Part shown: in pieces, positions 34,085 through 43,347 of the stretch
Layout of the letters: each line of letters opens with the position of its first letter
Position numbering within the stretch: the first letter of the stretch is position 1
NCBI GenBank assembly: GCA_963728145.1
Contig: CAVSJA010000008.1
Coordinates: 124,001-188,000 of the forward strand
Source of the DNA: CAVSJA01 sp963728145
GTDB taxonomy: Bacteria > Bacteroidota > Bacteroidia > Chitinophagales > Chitinophagaceae
Direction of reading: 5' to 3'
Length of the DNA: 64,000 nucleotides
Notes under the pieces: generated by a model
The model's input: only the letters and a program-made list of their open reading frames with translations
The model's database searches: none
What the model was told of the DNA's origin: nothing
Translations under genes and position numbers: made by a program

Positions 34085-35823
34085 TTGGACTTCGCAACAG
34101 AGCCACCTTTCCTGCTATCTACCGTAATCGTGTACTTCCCGCTTCCTGAAACAATCCATCTCACGGTGACAGTTCCAAGGCCGGGAATGTTTGGAACATT
34201 CAGAATTGAAGGATCAGATTTTTGTTCGCTGGAAATATTCAGGTCACGATTTTCGACGATCATGCCTGCAATGGGTTTGATGCCGGTGATTGATACCTGA
34301 TCGGGTTTTTCTATTTTGAATTTGAGATCCTGGCTGGAATGCGTTGGCATGAGCCGTTGATTCGAAATGATCGCAGTGATCTCTCTTAATCCATCGCCCA
34401 GGTCTTTTTCATATATCGTATCGATCTGTAATTTTGGTGTATGAAAGCAATGATAGACCGTGAAAGCCATATTGCGATGCGCATCGCTTTCCAATAAGAA
34501 TCCAGGATGTGCTCTTCCAAAATTCTTTTTGAATCCACCGATTTCGATCTTTCCATACTGAGGATGATCGAATTCATGCCAGTCTACAAATCCATCTTTG
34601 AATAGAAGAAATCTATCGAATTGATAAGAGGCATTATCCTGCGGATCACGGGTAGCATCCTTATTGAACATTAAGTATGGAGTCCACAACTCATTTGAAT
34701 AAGTATAGATTCCTCTTCCTCCGTAAAACCAATCCAGTTCACCTCCATAAGCAGAATACAAATCTTTATATACTACCAGGTATCGATAACCGGGAATCAA
34801 TTCTTCACCTTTCTTCGCAATTGCATCATAAACCTGCAAATCCTGTGCGTTATAAGTTCCGACATCTTCCTGTCCGCCGGGACCACGCAAGATCATTCCA
34901 CCCGCATTATGGTAAGATTGTGCCGCTGCGATATTCGGATGTTTCATTACAAATTCCATAACGTTGCGATTCTCGGGAATTGAGAAAGGATACTTATATG
35001 CTCCACCCTGGATATAGTTTGGTTGCCATCCCCAGCCCCAATCGCGGTTAGGATCGTATTCGAATGTATATCCGTCTTCGTTAACCTGGCCATCCCCATC
35101 ATTATCCTTTCCTTCCAATCCAAGAAATTCATATTCTCCTTTTTCATCAGGTCCTACCTGTATCATTCTTCTTGGTTCAGTCGGATCAACCCTGAATCTT
35201 CCATTTGGATTCTTTCTTCTCATTAAGAGAATCTGCTTATCTCCATCGAGATCATCATATCCATCTTCGTTTACCAATCCATCTCTATCATTGTCGATTG
35301 GAATAACACCAGAGCGTGGAGAACTCGCCGTATTGGGATCATGGAAATAACTATCTCTCGCATCAGGATTGATCGTTGGTACGATATAAAATACTTTATC
35401 AGCAAGTAATTCCTGGATGAATTTTGTGTCTGCAAATGATTCTGTCAGGAACCAGGCTGTGTACAAAGCGAATTCACTTCCCTGTACTTCATTGGAGTGA
35501 ATATTTCCATCGATATACATTCCCGGTTTTTTATCAGGGTTGCCTTTCTTGAAATCGGTAATTGTCAGCACCCACATTTCCCTGCCTTTAAATGATTTTC
35601 CGATTGATTCAAGTTTTGCGAGGTCAGGATATGCAGCAGCGATCTTTTTACAGATCTCAGAAATCCCTGCATGATCATTGTACTTATTCCAGCTTACCTG
35701 CACCTTCGGATTCACCGGGCTACCCGCTGCTTTAAAGATCTGTCCTGCATTTTGTGCGATGGATTGGTTACAGAACAGGATCGCTGAACAAATAACTACT
35801 ATTATTTTTATTGAGAGTTTCAT
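34081..35823 (-). CDS. Secreted M14 family zinc carboxypeptidase
   Basis: The protein has 580 residues with a signal peptide (MKLSIKIIVVICSAILFC). The zinc site is intact: IDGNIHSNEVQGSE supplies His and Glu, and AAAQSYHNAGGMILRG supplies the second His. The catalytic Glu is likely that of YTYSNELWTPY. The catalytic domain contains aspartate-rich segments (DNDRDGLVNEDGYDDLDGDK) that look like calcium-binding repeats. A C-terminal beta domain follows. It should cut C-terminal residues or peptide cross-links outside the cytoplasm. Its upstream partner, 11 bases away, is a paralog that has lost these residues. Confidence 0.9.
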   Translation of the reverse strand: MKLSIKIIVVICSAILFCNQSIAQNAGQIFKAAGSPVNPKVQVSWNKYNDHAGISEICKKIAAAYPDLAKLESIGKSFKGREMWVLTITDFKKGNPDKKPGMYIDGNIHSNEVQGSEFALYTAWFLTESFADTKFIQELLADKVFYIVPTINPDARDSYFHDPNTASSPRSGVIPIDNDRDGLVNEDGYDDLDGDKQILLMRRKNPNGRFRVDPTEPRRMIQVGPDEKGEYEFLGLEGKDNDGDGQVNEDGYTFEYDPNRDWGWGWQPNYIQGGAYKYPFSIPENRNVMEFVMKHPNIAAAQSYHNAGGMILRGPGGQEDVGTYNAQDLQVYDAIAKKGEELIPGYRYLVVYKDLYSAYGGELDWFYGGRGIYTYSNELWTPYLMFNKDATRDPQDNASYQFDRFLLFKDGFVDWHEFDHPQYGKIEIGGFKKNFGRAHPGFLLESDAHRNMAFTVYHCFHTPKLQIDTIYEKDLGDGLREITAIISNQRLMPTHSSQDLKFKIEKPDQVSITGIKPIAGMIVENRDLNISSEQKSDPSILNVPNIPGLGTVTVRWIVSGSGKYTITVDSRKGGSVAKSK

Positions 35824-35834
35824 ACGAGTAATGC

Positions 35835-37466
35835 TTAGAGGTTAACGTCAATGGTTTTGGTTCCTGTAGTTGGGCTACCTGCTTCAATCGTGATCTTACC
35901 GCTTCCTTTCACCAACCAGCTCAATTTTTGTGAACTGTATCCTTCGAGTGAATTCAGCAATTGAATTTTCTTTCCACTCACTACCGTCTGGCTGCCGTTG
36001 AGCTTAACTGAAATTCGTTTTACCCAGTAACTTCTTTCACCGAGTTTGGAATGCGACGCAAATGCTCCTTTATTAATTATATCTGCCGAAATGCGGGTAA
36101 GACCATTGCCGAGCTTCTCTGTTTTTACATTCACGATATCAACTTCGGGTTGATATCCTGCAAGCTTAACGAGGAAACTGCTATGCTTCTTCACTAAATC
36201 AGGAACAAGTTTATACGGTGGGTTGCTAAGAACGAAAGGATCAATTCCACCAATATCTACTTTTTGATTTGGAAAGTCTGGATGCTGGAATGCTTTCCAG
36301 TCAGTGAATGTATTTGTGATACCCTGCTGTGTAGCCCAACGCAGGTAATTCGCGCCTGCATCTTCAACCGTAAATGCTTTTTCTTTTTTAGTGGTATCTG
36401 GTTTTGATTTTGGTACGAACCAACCGGGTGTGCTAAAACTATATCTACCATAATGATAATAAGCCCAGGATAAAAGGTCGCCACCAGTAGCGTTGGTCTT
36501 TGGCGCATCTTTCATGCTGGTGATCTTGTTATACAGTTCAGATGCCATCGCATTTACTTTCACATCGGGTTCCAGCCATCCGGCTGTAATCCGCTGGTTT
36601 GCGTTTGCGGCATTATAGGTTAGAGGAGAAGAAAGATTGTTGTTGTTTCCAAAACTTACTACTGCATATATATTGAACAATTCAAAAAGATTGTCGAGTA
36701 AGGCCCTTGCTTCTTTTTCCGAAGCAGGAAATTCACCCGATCCAGGTGTGAAGGAAGGATGTTTGTAGGTAAGATTCTTGTTCAACACAACTCCACCGGG
36801 ACCATCCTCGTTGAATTCATCGTCCTTATCATTATCTAATCCTTCTGCTATCAACAAGTACTGACCTTTTTCTCCTTTGGACGGATCGGCCTTGATCAAT
36901 ATTCTCGCATCATCGGGATGAACTCGATAATCACCGATAGGCGATTCGATTCTCATCCAGGTTATCTTTCCATTTTTATCCAAATCATCAAAGCCGTCTT
37001 CATTCAATGTCCCATCACGGTCATCATCTGTTTCGGTTGCATTTCCGCTTCTTTCATACTTAACCGAGGCGAAATATTGTTCCATTGCATCCGGACTAAG
37101 ATTGGGAAAAACATAAAAGGTCGTTTTCGCGAGCAGGGCCTTGATGCTATCTGTACCACTTCCCTGGAAAAGATTTTCAGCAAATCCTATTGCGAGTTCC
37201 GTACCGAGTAAAAGATTTCCGTCAACCCCGCCAATCACTGCAATTGCTGGTTTGGATTCCGTATTACCGGTTCCAATTGTCAATTGCCAGACATCTTTTC
37301 CACCTGAAGTTTTTGCTAGTGATTTCAATTTCGCCAGTTGAGGATGGCTTTGTACAAGAGCGTTTAGTCGTTGGGTTTGTTGTTGAAAGTTACTGTAATC
37401 ATTTTGAGCCTTAGCGATTGAGAGCAGCAGAAAGACGCTGCCTGATAATACCAGAAATTTTCTCAT
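35835..37466 (-). CDS. M14 peptidase-like protein lacking the zinc and catalytic residues
   Basis: I start at MRKFLVLSGSVFLLL (37466), a signal peptide; the frame runs further upstream only through repeat sequence. It aligns to the downstream M14 gene along its whole length, including DDDRDGTLNEDGFDDLDKNG and the C-terminal beta domain. The zinc motif is changed: GNIHSNEVQGSE becomes GGVDGNLLLGTE, SYHNAGG becomes SFGNNNN, and the YSNELW glutamate region becomes YSFSTPGW. All key residues seem to be gone, so it is probably a binding or regulatory pseudo-enzyme. The genes overlap in operon position (11-base gap). Confidence 0.85.
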   Translation of the reverse strand: MRKFLVLSGSVFLLLSIAKAQNDYSNFQQQTQRLNALVQSHPQLAKLKSLAKTSGGKDVWQLTIGTGNTESKPAIAVIGGVDGNLLLGTELAIGFAENLFQGSGTDSIKALLAKTTFYVFPNLSPDAMEQYFASVKYERSGNATETDDDRDGTLNEDGFDDLDKNGKITWMRIESPIGDYRVHPDDARILIKADPSKGEKGQYLLIAEGLDNDKDDEFNEDGPGGVVLNKNLTYKHPSFTPGSGEFPASEKEARALLDNLFELFNIYAVVSFGNNNNLSSPLTYNAANANQRITAGWLEPDVKVNAMASELYNKITSMKDAPKTNATGGDLLSWAYYHYGRYSFSTPGWFVPKSKPDTTKKEKAFTVEDAGANYLRWATQQGITNTFTDWKAFQHPDFPNQKVDIGGIDPFVLSNPPYKLVPDLVKKHSSFLVKLAGYQPEVDIVNVKTEKLGNGLTRISADIINKGAFASHSKLGERSYWVKRISVKLNGSQTVVSGKKIQLLNSLEGYSSQKLSWLVKGSGKITIEAGSPTTGTKTIDVNL

Positions 37467-37519
37467 GCAAGTTTTTGTTTTGGTCGATAAATATAGGGAA
37501 TTGTTGAGTGCGACGTCCA

Positions 37520-37766
37520 CGCAGAGTCTCCCCCAACATGGTCTCCAAAAATTCACGCAACTTACGGGGGGACTCTGCGATGCCCGAAGGGCCGATGTAT
37601 AGAAATGCAGCAAAACAGAAATCTTGTGATGTTTGAGACTTTTTGAGGTTCTCGCAGAGTCTCCCCCAGCACGCACTTCGAATTAGATGCAACTTACGGG
37701 GGGACTCTGCGATGCCCGAAGGGCTGATATGTAGAGACGTTGCAAAACAGGAATCTTGTAAAGTTT
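37520..37766. repeat. Direct repeat of two hairpin units of about 115 bases
   Basis: Two copies (37520-37636 and 37653-37766) share CGCAGAGTCTCCCCC, then GCAACTTACGGGGGGAC, CTGCGATGCCCGAAGGGC and GCAAAACAG.AATCTTGT. Within each copy CGCAGAGTCTCCCCC pairs with GGGGGACTCTGCG. The loop differs between copies. The gap between the M14 gene and the next gene (37467-37878) contains this and a short palindrome CCCGCGAAAGCGGG at 37856; no gene is evident. Confidence 0.75.
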
Positions 37767-37878
37767 GATTCTATCACTGATTGTCTCAATCCAATTAGCT
37801 TTTGTGCAATTCCGACAAGTGGCTGGATTTTACTTCCCTTACCAACCCAGCATTCCCGCGAAAGCGGGAACAACCCCG

Positions 37879-39228
37879 TCAACCTATGACTGGAGTGCGC
37901 TTTGCGCCGGGTTTGATGGAAGTAAGCGCTCCAATCTTTACCGGTTTACCGGAATCAATACTATTTCTTGCTGCAATTCCTATGAGAATGGACAATGATC
38001 CATCCCGACTTCCTGCAGCCTGTTTGTATGGATCTTCGCCCGGAGTGAAAACTTGTTTTCTCAATCTTACATCTCCACCACCATGGCCTTCTTCATTATT
38101 AGGAATTCGAATGATCTCTCTCTGACCGAAATTATTTGTCAATTGTAATTCATCGAAATCTTCTTCCTTCCATGGTTGTCTTTCTTTAATCCAGGCTTCA
38201 AGCCTACCTTTTGTACCATTAAAGGCAATTCTATATCCTTCATAGGGCGAATAGGTCGTCAACGAATAACTAACCTGCACCTTATTCGCATACCTGATCT
38301 GTACCGCCATCTTATCGAATATGTCTATGTCTTCTTTCCAAACACAACCATCCCTTGTGTATCCATCGTATTGTTCGTTTGCCGCATACAGTTGCATCAA
38401 TTGATTGTTCTTCGTCATATCAAAATAAAACTTGCATTCGGTTTTATGCGGACATGGCCGGCAATGTGTATGACGGAATGAATTGTTTTTCCCATAATGT
38501 TCCAACGAACCATATGCGAAAACTTCTTCGGGGTCCGAATCAATCCACCAATTGAGTAAATCAAAATGATGTGTTGCCTTATGCACCAAGAGTGTTCCGC
38601 CGTGCTTCCTTAGCCGGTGCCATCGGCGGAAATAATCTGCTCCGTGATTCACGTCGAGATACCAATGGAAATCCACCGACGTGATTTTTCCAATTGCATC
38701 GTTCCGTAATAGTTCATAGATCTTTTGACGATGTGGTGAGTACCGATAGTTAAATGTAACCGTTACTTTTTTTCCTGATTTTTTTTCTGCGTCAAGAATG
38801 GCCTGGCATTTATGTTCGTCTATCGTCATTGGTTTTTCGGTGATCACGTCGACACCTGCCAGCAATCCCTTGACGATATGTTCGTGATGAACTCCATCAA
38901 CCGACATGACCAATAATTTATCGGGCTTTACTTCCTTGATCATCTTATCCAGGTCAGTAAAAACCGGAACATTTAGGTTCAACATTTTCTTCGCCGTTTC
39001 AACCCTGCCCGGATTGATATCGCAAAGACCAACGAATTCAAATTCATTGGCAAAGTCTTTGATCACTGGCCTGCCCCACATACCAATGCCTCTTGAGCCT
39101 GTACCGACCATGGCTAAGCGCTTTTTTGCCTGGGGATTGACTAATGGGGAATTAGCAAGAAGACTATTGGTTGCCATTGTGCCAAGCACAAGACTACCGG
39201 TGTTTTGAAGAAAATCTCGGCGATCCAT
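37879..39228 (-). CDS. Gfo/Idh/MocA family oxidoreductase with Tat-like signal
   Basis: The start is placed at MDRRDFLQNTGSLVLG (39228), a twin-arginine-like signal common in Bacteroidota members of this family; the longer frame adds ten residues without support. The Rossmann start KKRLAMVGTGSRGIGMWG and the motif DVITEKPMTIDEHKC identify the family. The C-terminal half has a cysteine/histidine cluster (HTHCRPCPHKTECKFYF). These enzymes oxidise or reduce sugars or related polyols with NAD(P). The substrate is not predictable from the sequence. Confidence 0.9.
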   Translation of the reverse strand: MDRRDFLQNTGSLVLGTMATNSLLANSPLVNPQAKKRLAMVGTGSRGIGMWGRPVIKDFANEFEFVGLCDINPGRVETAKKMLNLNVPVFTDLDKMIKEVKPDKLLVMSVDGVHHEHIVKGLLAGVDVITEKPMTIDEHKCQAILDAEKKSGKKVTVTFNYRYSPHRQKIYELLRNDAIGKITSVDFHWYLDVNHGADYFRRWHRLRKHGGTLLVHKATHHFDLLNWWIDSDPEEVFAYGSLEHYGKNNSFRHTHCRPCPHKTECKFYFDMTKNNQLMQLYAANEQYDGYTRDGCVWKEDIDIFDKMAVQIRYANKVQVSYSLTTYSPYEGYRIAFNGTKGRLEAWIKERQPWKEEDFDELQLTNNFGQREIIRIPNNEEGHGGGDVRLRKQVFTPGEDPYKQAAGSRDGSLSILIGIAARNSIDSGKPVKIGALTSIKPGAKRTPVIG

Positions 39229-39308
39229 GATTTTGAATTGAGATATCAAATTACTCAATTAGCGACAAATAACTGTCATGGTCATTCATGGCAGACGACC
39301 GATCTTCA

Positions 39309-40052
39309 TTAATTGTTTTCTTGATGATCAACCTTCTTTTGCGAAAACTTCATACTCAATATTCCACTAATCAAATCAACCAGGAAATGAAGAATTATCA
39401 CAACATAAAGTGAACCCGAATGCCAGAATATCATTCCGAATAGAAGAGAAAGTACAAGGATCTTAAACACCGCTTTCGCACCCTGGTAATAATGTGCGAA
39501 GCTGAAGAGCGCAGCGGGAATAATTACGGCCCAGGTGCCCACTGATGAAATATCTTTCATCCAGTATTTAAAGAAATTTACCATGAAGCCGCGATAGACG
39601 ATTTCTTCGCATACACCGGCGGCGAGACACATTACGATATAGGCAGGCATTTCCTTCCATTTCGAAGGCATGAATGGCGTCTTATCCTGCATTTGTTCTT
39701 TAGTCTTTTCTAACTCATCCTTGTTTCTTACCGAAAAAAATATGTCCATCAGGTATAACACGATGAATAAACCCGATAACCACCAGGGAACATAGAACTC
39801 TTTTGCCTGGGGAGCGGTAAAACCTAATTCGGAAAAAGGGCGATCATGAAGCCACCATACCGCGACAATGATCAACCCGATGATAAAAAGAAAAAAGCTA
39901 TTGCCTAAGTAGAATTTCCTTTTTGTTGCTGAATCGAAGGAACCCTGCATTTGCTCAAATGCAGCCGCGCTGCGTATCCCGGAAGCAAAGGGAATGATCA
40001 CGCCGAACACCAGGGCCAGTAGATAATCCGTGAATGCCGGAAAATTTTCCAT
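39309..40052 (-). CDS. CPBP family intramembrane metalloprotease
   Basis: The protein has 247 residues and about seven hydrophobic segments. CPBP motifs: GVCEEIVYRGFMVNFFK (EExxxR), AALFSFAHYYQG (His) and VVIILHFLVDLISG (His). The substrate is unknown. The start codon overlaps the coaE stop codon by one base (TAATG arrangement), so it is cotranscribed with coaE, though no functional link is known to me. Confidence 0.85.
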   Translation of the reverse strand: MENFPAFTDYLLALVFGVIIPFASGIRSAAAFEQMQGSFDSATKRKFYLGNSFFLFIIGLIIVAVWWLHDRPFSELGFTAPQAKEFYVPWWLSGLFIVLYLMDIFFSVRNKDELEKTKEQMQDKTPFMPSKWKEMPAYIVMCLAAGVCEEIVYRGFMVNFFKYWMKDISSVGTWAVIIPAALFSFAHYYQGAKAVFKILVLSLLFGMIFWHSGSLYVVIILHFLVDLISGILSMKFSQKKVDHQENN

Positions 40053-40648
40053 TAATTTTTTTCTTTTGAAAGAGCCAGCAGTTTGTCATGCAAAGCCAGG
40101 ACCTGTGGAATTACCGCTTTTTCTTCGTCATTGTAAATTTTAAAATCACAAAGCGATAATTTGGTTTCCTCGTCCATTTGCTTATTCATTCTCGCCTTTA
40201 CCGCTTCTTCGCTTACTGCATCGCGTTGCATCGATCGTTTTGTTCGCAAGCCAACAGGAGCGGATACTCCAATCACATAATCCAGGTATTCCTGCATACC
40301 ACTTTCAAATATAAGTGCGGCTTCCTTGATGGAGTAGGGAGAGTTTTGCCTGGTCAACCAGTTGTTCCCATCCTTTATCGTTGCGGGATGTACAAGGCTG
40401 TTCAATAAGTCCAGTTTCTTTTTATCGTTGAATACGATTGAAGCGATATAAGAACGGTCAAGTTCGTTGGAAGGATAGGCTTTGGGACCAAAAAGGTGTA
40501 TAATCTGTTCTTTCAATTCGGGATCTTCATTCATGATCCGCTTCGCTTCAATATCGGCATAGTAGACGGGAATACCGAGGAGCTCAAAAACCTTTGCTAC
40601 TGTTGTTTTGCCTGAACCAATACCGCCCGTAAGGCCGACTTTTAACAT
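40052..40648 (-). CDS. coaE: Dephospho-CoA kinase
   Basis: CoaE phosphorylates the 3'-OH of dephospho-CoA in the last step of CoA synthesis. The 198-residue protein begins MLKVGLTGGIGSGKTTVAKV (P-loop) and has VYYADIEAKRIMNED (DxD region) and LVHPATI. Length and motifs are normal for the family. Confidence 0.96.
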   Translation of the reverse strand: MLKVGLTGGIGSGKTTVAKVFELLGIPVYYADIEAKRIMNEDPELKEQIIHLFGPKAYPSNELDRSYIASIVFNDKKKLDLLNSLVHPATIKDGNNWLTRQNSPYSIKEAALIFESGMQEYLDYVIGVSAPVGLRTKRSMQRDAVSEEAVKARMNKQMDEETKLSLCDFKIYNDEEKAVIPQVLALHDKLLALSKEKN

Positions 40649-40654
40649 AAAGAC

Positions 40655-40792
40655 AATTTACGATTTAGGAGCGGTTGACTGGTTATTGGTTAATTGGTTG
40701 ATTGGGGTTATAATAACTTTGCTTAATTCCTCGTCAACCAATCAACTAATCAACCAATTAACCAGTCAACCAATCAACTGGGTATCGTAAAT
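40655..40792. repeat. Imperfect hairpin array, unit GGTTAATTGGTTGATTG
   Basis: The outer ends are inverted (AATTTACGAT at 40655 and ATCGTAAATT at 40783). Inside, TGACTGGTTATTGGTTAATT on the left faces ACCAATTAACCAGTCAACC on the right. It fills the whole gap between coaE and yajC and runs into the yajC stop codon. Confidence 0.82.
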
Positions 40793-41127
40793 TATTTCAC
40801 GGGTGCCGCTGCCTTATTAATATTCTGCGTCCATTCGAGACTGATAGCACTTTTCTCAATCTTCATATAGCTACCAGGGCTGGTTTCCATCATGAGTGTG
40901 CCATCATCATTGACCTTATTTACAGTGCCGTGAATACCGGCAATAGTTACAATCTTGTCACCCTTCTGCATATTCTGTTGAAATTGCTTGGCCATTTTAG
41001 CTTTTTTAGCTTGTGGCCTTATCATAAATAACCAGAAAACTAAAATCATGCCTCCCAATAATAATAACTGAAGCGTTCCGCCGCCGCCGGATGGAGCCGC
41101 CTGTAAAAAAATAACTAAAGCTGTCAT
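40792..41127 (-). CDS. yajC: Preprotein translocase subunit YajC
   Basis: The 111-residue protein has one membrane helix (LLLLGGMILVFWLFMI) followed by RPQAKKAKMAKQFQQN, the YajC signature, and a soluble tail (KGDKIVTIAGIHGTVNKV). It works with SecDF at SecYEG. The N-terminal glycine-rich segment PSGGGGTLQ is common in the phylum. Confidence 0.96.
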   Translation of the reverse strand: MTALVIFLQAAPSGGGGTLQLLLLGGMILVFWLFMIRPQAKKAKMAKQFQQNMQKGDKIVTIAGIHGTVNKVNDDGTLMMETSPGSYMKIEKSAISLEWTQNINKAAAPVK

Positions 41128-41152
41128 TGTAATATTTATTTAAACTGTTTGG

Positions 41153-41599
41153 TTAACTTTTGGCTTTGTGAACGTCTACCTCGAAGCTCAGTTCATGCCG
41201 CTGACTTTCCTTGGTGTTGGCAAATACTGAAATAGTCTTGTGCTGTAGTCCTTCTCTTCCCTTGCTGTCAAAAGAACCGGTTATCTCTGCCTCCTCGCCC
41301 GGTGCGATGGGTTTTTTCGGATAATCGGCAACGGTACAACCACAGGATGGACTTACACTTTGAATAATAAGGGGCTTATCTCCCGTATTCTTGAATTTGA
41401 AACTCACCTGCACAGTTTGCCCTTCGACGATCTTTCCCAGTTTCTGTGCGGGATCAATCCATTTAATACTGGTAAAACCAGCACTATCAACATTCGCTTT
41501 AACAGCATCATCGTGTACTGCCGATTTCTCCTTATCTGTAGTATTCAAACATGAAACTGCAAACACCGCGATTAAAAGGATAAATAACCTGTTTTTCAT
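41153..41599 (-). CDS. DUF1573 lipoprotein
   Basis: The start is placed at MKNRLFILLIAVFAVSCL (41599), giving a lipoprotein signal with the lipidated Cys in AVSCLN. The 148-residue protein has the DUF1573 pattern: GQTVQVSFKFKNTGDKPL, IQSVSPSCGCTVADYPKK and IAPGEEAEITGSFDSKGREG. It is a small Ig-like fold common in secreted Bacteroidota proteins; the function is unknown. It lies between nusB and yajC in what appears to be one minus-strand operon. Confidence 0.88.
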   Translation of the reverse strand: MKNRLFILLIAVFAVSCLNTTDKEKSAVHDDAVKANVDSAGFTSIKWIDPAQKLGKIVEGQTVQVSFKFKNTGDKPLIIQSVSPSCGCTVADYPKKPIAPGEEAEITGSFDSKGREGLQHKTISVFANTKESQRHELSFEVDVHKAKS

Positions 41600-41636
41600 T
41601 TCTACTTTTTTTACAAAACTAAAAAACTGGAACAAA

Positions 41637-42563
41637 TCAGGAAGGTTTATAGCTTACTTTATGCATTTTATTGTCTTTCACCAACTCTTTATGAATATTA
41701 TCCAGGATCCCATTCACAAACTGACCGCTCATTTGGGTGCTGTACTCTTTAGCAAGGTCTATATATTCGTTTATTGTCACTTTTGGAGGAATGGTTTCAA
41801 AGAAAAGGAATTCACATACACCCATTCGCATAAGGATCATATCCAAAGTGGCAATCCTTTCAGGATCCCAATTCTTCAACTTCGGTTTGATTAATTCAAG
41901 CGTTACATCTTTCTTGCTGAGTGTTGTTTCCAGAAGTTCTTTTGCAAACTGCCATTTTTCTTTTCCTAGCAATTCCTGGAAATTATAACCGGATGGTTTT
42001 TGGATGAAATTCTGAACCAGCATCACGACCATTTCCCCATCGTCCACCCAATTGGTAAAACTTTCTTCCAGCAGGCTAAGGAAGGATTCGTTCGGTAACA
42101 TCAACTCGCCAAAAATATATTCAAGTAGCTCCTTCTCTGATCTGCCCTCTCTTTCTCCAAGTGCGATGTATTGTATGTATTTATCGGTTTCTGCCAATTC
42201 TCCATAGATCTTCCGAACCAAATCTTTCGATTCTATCTGCTCAGGCTTATCTTCTTTCAATGCTTTCTTATAGGATGGATGTTCCATCATTTTCCAGAGC
42301 ACTTCATTACCCGCAATCTTCGTATTCACATTCAGATCTTCCTTTGAGGGCAGATGCTTTAATGCACGGTTACGGGCATCTACTTCAGCGTATCGTGTCA
42401 CTTCGGTAAGGAAATGTATTATGAATACAAGAAGTTGCCGGGTTTGGTCGAATTGTTTCTGTAGCAACTTAACGGGCTCACCTGGCTTTATTAATTCTTC
42501 CTGGCTTTCCACAGAGTAGAGGGTCTGCATCACTTTCACACGGATATTTCTTCTACTGATCAT
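41637..42563 (-). CDS. nusB: Transcription antitermination factor NusB
   Basis: The 308-residue protein carries the NusB C-terminal fold: RIATLDMILMRMGVCEFLFF, ETIPPKVTINEYIDLAKEYS and FVNGILDNIHKELVKDNK. As usual in Bacteroidota, it is about twice the length of the E. coli protein. The N-terminal start MISRRNIRVKVMQTLYSVES is typical of the family. It binds boxA RNA with NusE during rRNA transcription. Confidence 0.94.
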   Translation of the reverse strand: MISRRNIRVKVMQTLYSVESQEELIKPGEPVKLLQKQFDQTRQLLVFIIHFLTEVTRYAEVDARNRALKHLPSKEDLNVNTKIAGNEVLWKMMEHPSYKKALKEDKPEQIESKDLVRKIYGELAETDKYIQYIALGEREGRSEKELLEYIFGELMLPNESFLSLLEESFTNWVDDGEMVVMLVQNFIQKPSGYNFQELLGKEKWQFAKELLETTLSKKDVTLELIKPKLKNWDPERIATLDMILMRMGVCEFLFFETIPPKVTINEYIDLAKEYSTQMSGQFVNGILDNIHKELVKDNKMHKVSYKPS

Positions 42564-42971
42564 TGCGTAAGAACTATTTAGGGCTGCGAAGATAGGGTAT
42601 TTAAGGTTCCCAGTCAGGTTACCGGTTTGGACCCGCCGCGATTATTTACGGGCAACCAGTGTCGGGGTTCCGGACGGCTTCTAAAAGTTCTTGATAGCTC
42701 CCGATAACCAAACACTAATTGGCACAGGAGGGTAGGTATCCGTCTGCCACACCGTGAAAATTTGTCGCTAAACAGGAAAAAAATTCCTGATTATTAAGAC
42801 CCGTATCGTGTTTATACGAATAGACCTGAAATTTTTTCCGACACTGATTAAATGGCACACAATTCGATTACCTTTGCGCACCCCGGACCTAGGTCCCTCC
42901 CGATAGCTATCGGGATCGGGAGGATTCCGGGTTCAACTACTCAAATCATTTAAACATCAAAACTGATAATT
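42564..42971. promoter_or_regulatory. Divergent intergenic region with candidate groES promoter and leader hairpin
   Basis: The 408 bases separate nusB (minus) from groES (plus). TACCTTTG at 42869-42876 matches the TAnnTTTG -7 box about 96 bases before groES. The leader then holds a palindrome, CCTCCCGAT and ATCGGGATCGGGAGG near 42896-42923, enclosed by CCCGGA and TCCGGG. I see no CIRCE-type inverted repeat (TTAGCACTC/GAGTGCTAA). The remainder shows no feature I can support. Confidence 0.4.
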
Positions 42972-43253
42972 ATGGCTAAAAAGGTTAGTGTTACCCCACT
43001 TCATGACAGGGTAATTGTGAAACCGGCAAAAGCTGAAGAAAAGACAGCTGGTGGTATAATCATCCCGGATACCGCTAAAGAAAAGCCTCAACGCGGTACT
43101 GTTATTGCTGCTGGTCCTGGCAAAAAAGATGAACCGGTAACTGTTAAGGTAGGAGATACTGTTCTCTATGGAAAATATGCAGGTACTGAGATCACCATCG
43201 ATGGTGATGACCTGATGATCATGAGAGAAAGCGATATTCTCGCTATCGTATAG
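42972..43253 (+). CDS. groES: Co-chaperonin GroES
   Basis: The 93-residue protein has PLHDRVIVKPAKAEEKTAGG, IIIPDTAKEKPQRGTVIAAG, VLYGKYAGTEITIDG and LIMRESDILAIV-like motifs, all standard for GroES (mobile loop TAGGIIIPD). It caps the GroEL ring. It is 94 bases upstream of groEL; the gap includes a short symmetric stretch of GAGCCACGAGCTGTGAGCC type. Confidence 0.97.
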   Translation: MAKKVSVTPLHDRVIVKPAKAEEKTAGGIIIPDTAKEKPQRGTVIAAGPGKKDEPVTVKVGDTVLYGKYAGTEITIDGDDLMIMRESDILAIV

Positions 43254-43347
43254 CTATGAGCCACGAGCTGTGAGCCAGTTGCTCGAAGCTCGAAGCTCAT
43301 TGCCAAATCTCCATAAAGCAAATTCGTAAAATAACAAACTAAGTAAT

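Noticed and set aside
33895..34085. AGATCGGAAGA-like strings resembling a sequencing adapter
   Set aside because: They occur symmetrically at both ends of a hairpin array with many related units, so contamination is unlikely; kept as part of the repeat.
37411..37692. Minus-strand open frame upstream of the M14-like gene
   Set aside because: It is made of the direct hairpin repeat and runs in another frame over the signal peptide of the real gene.
42564..42971. Possible CIRCE element before groES
   Set aside because: No TTAGCACTC/GAGTGCTAA pair is present; only other palindromes are visible.
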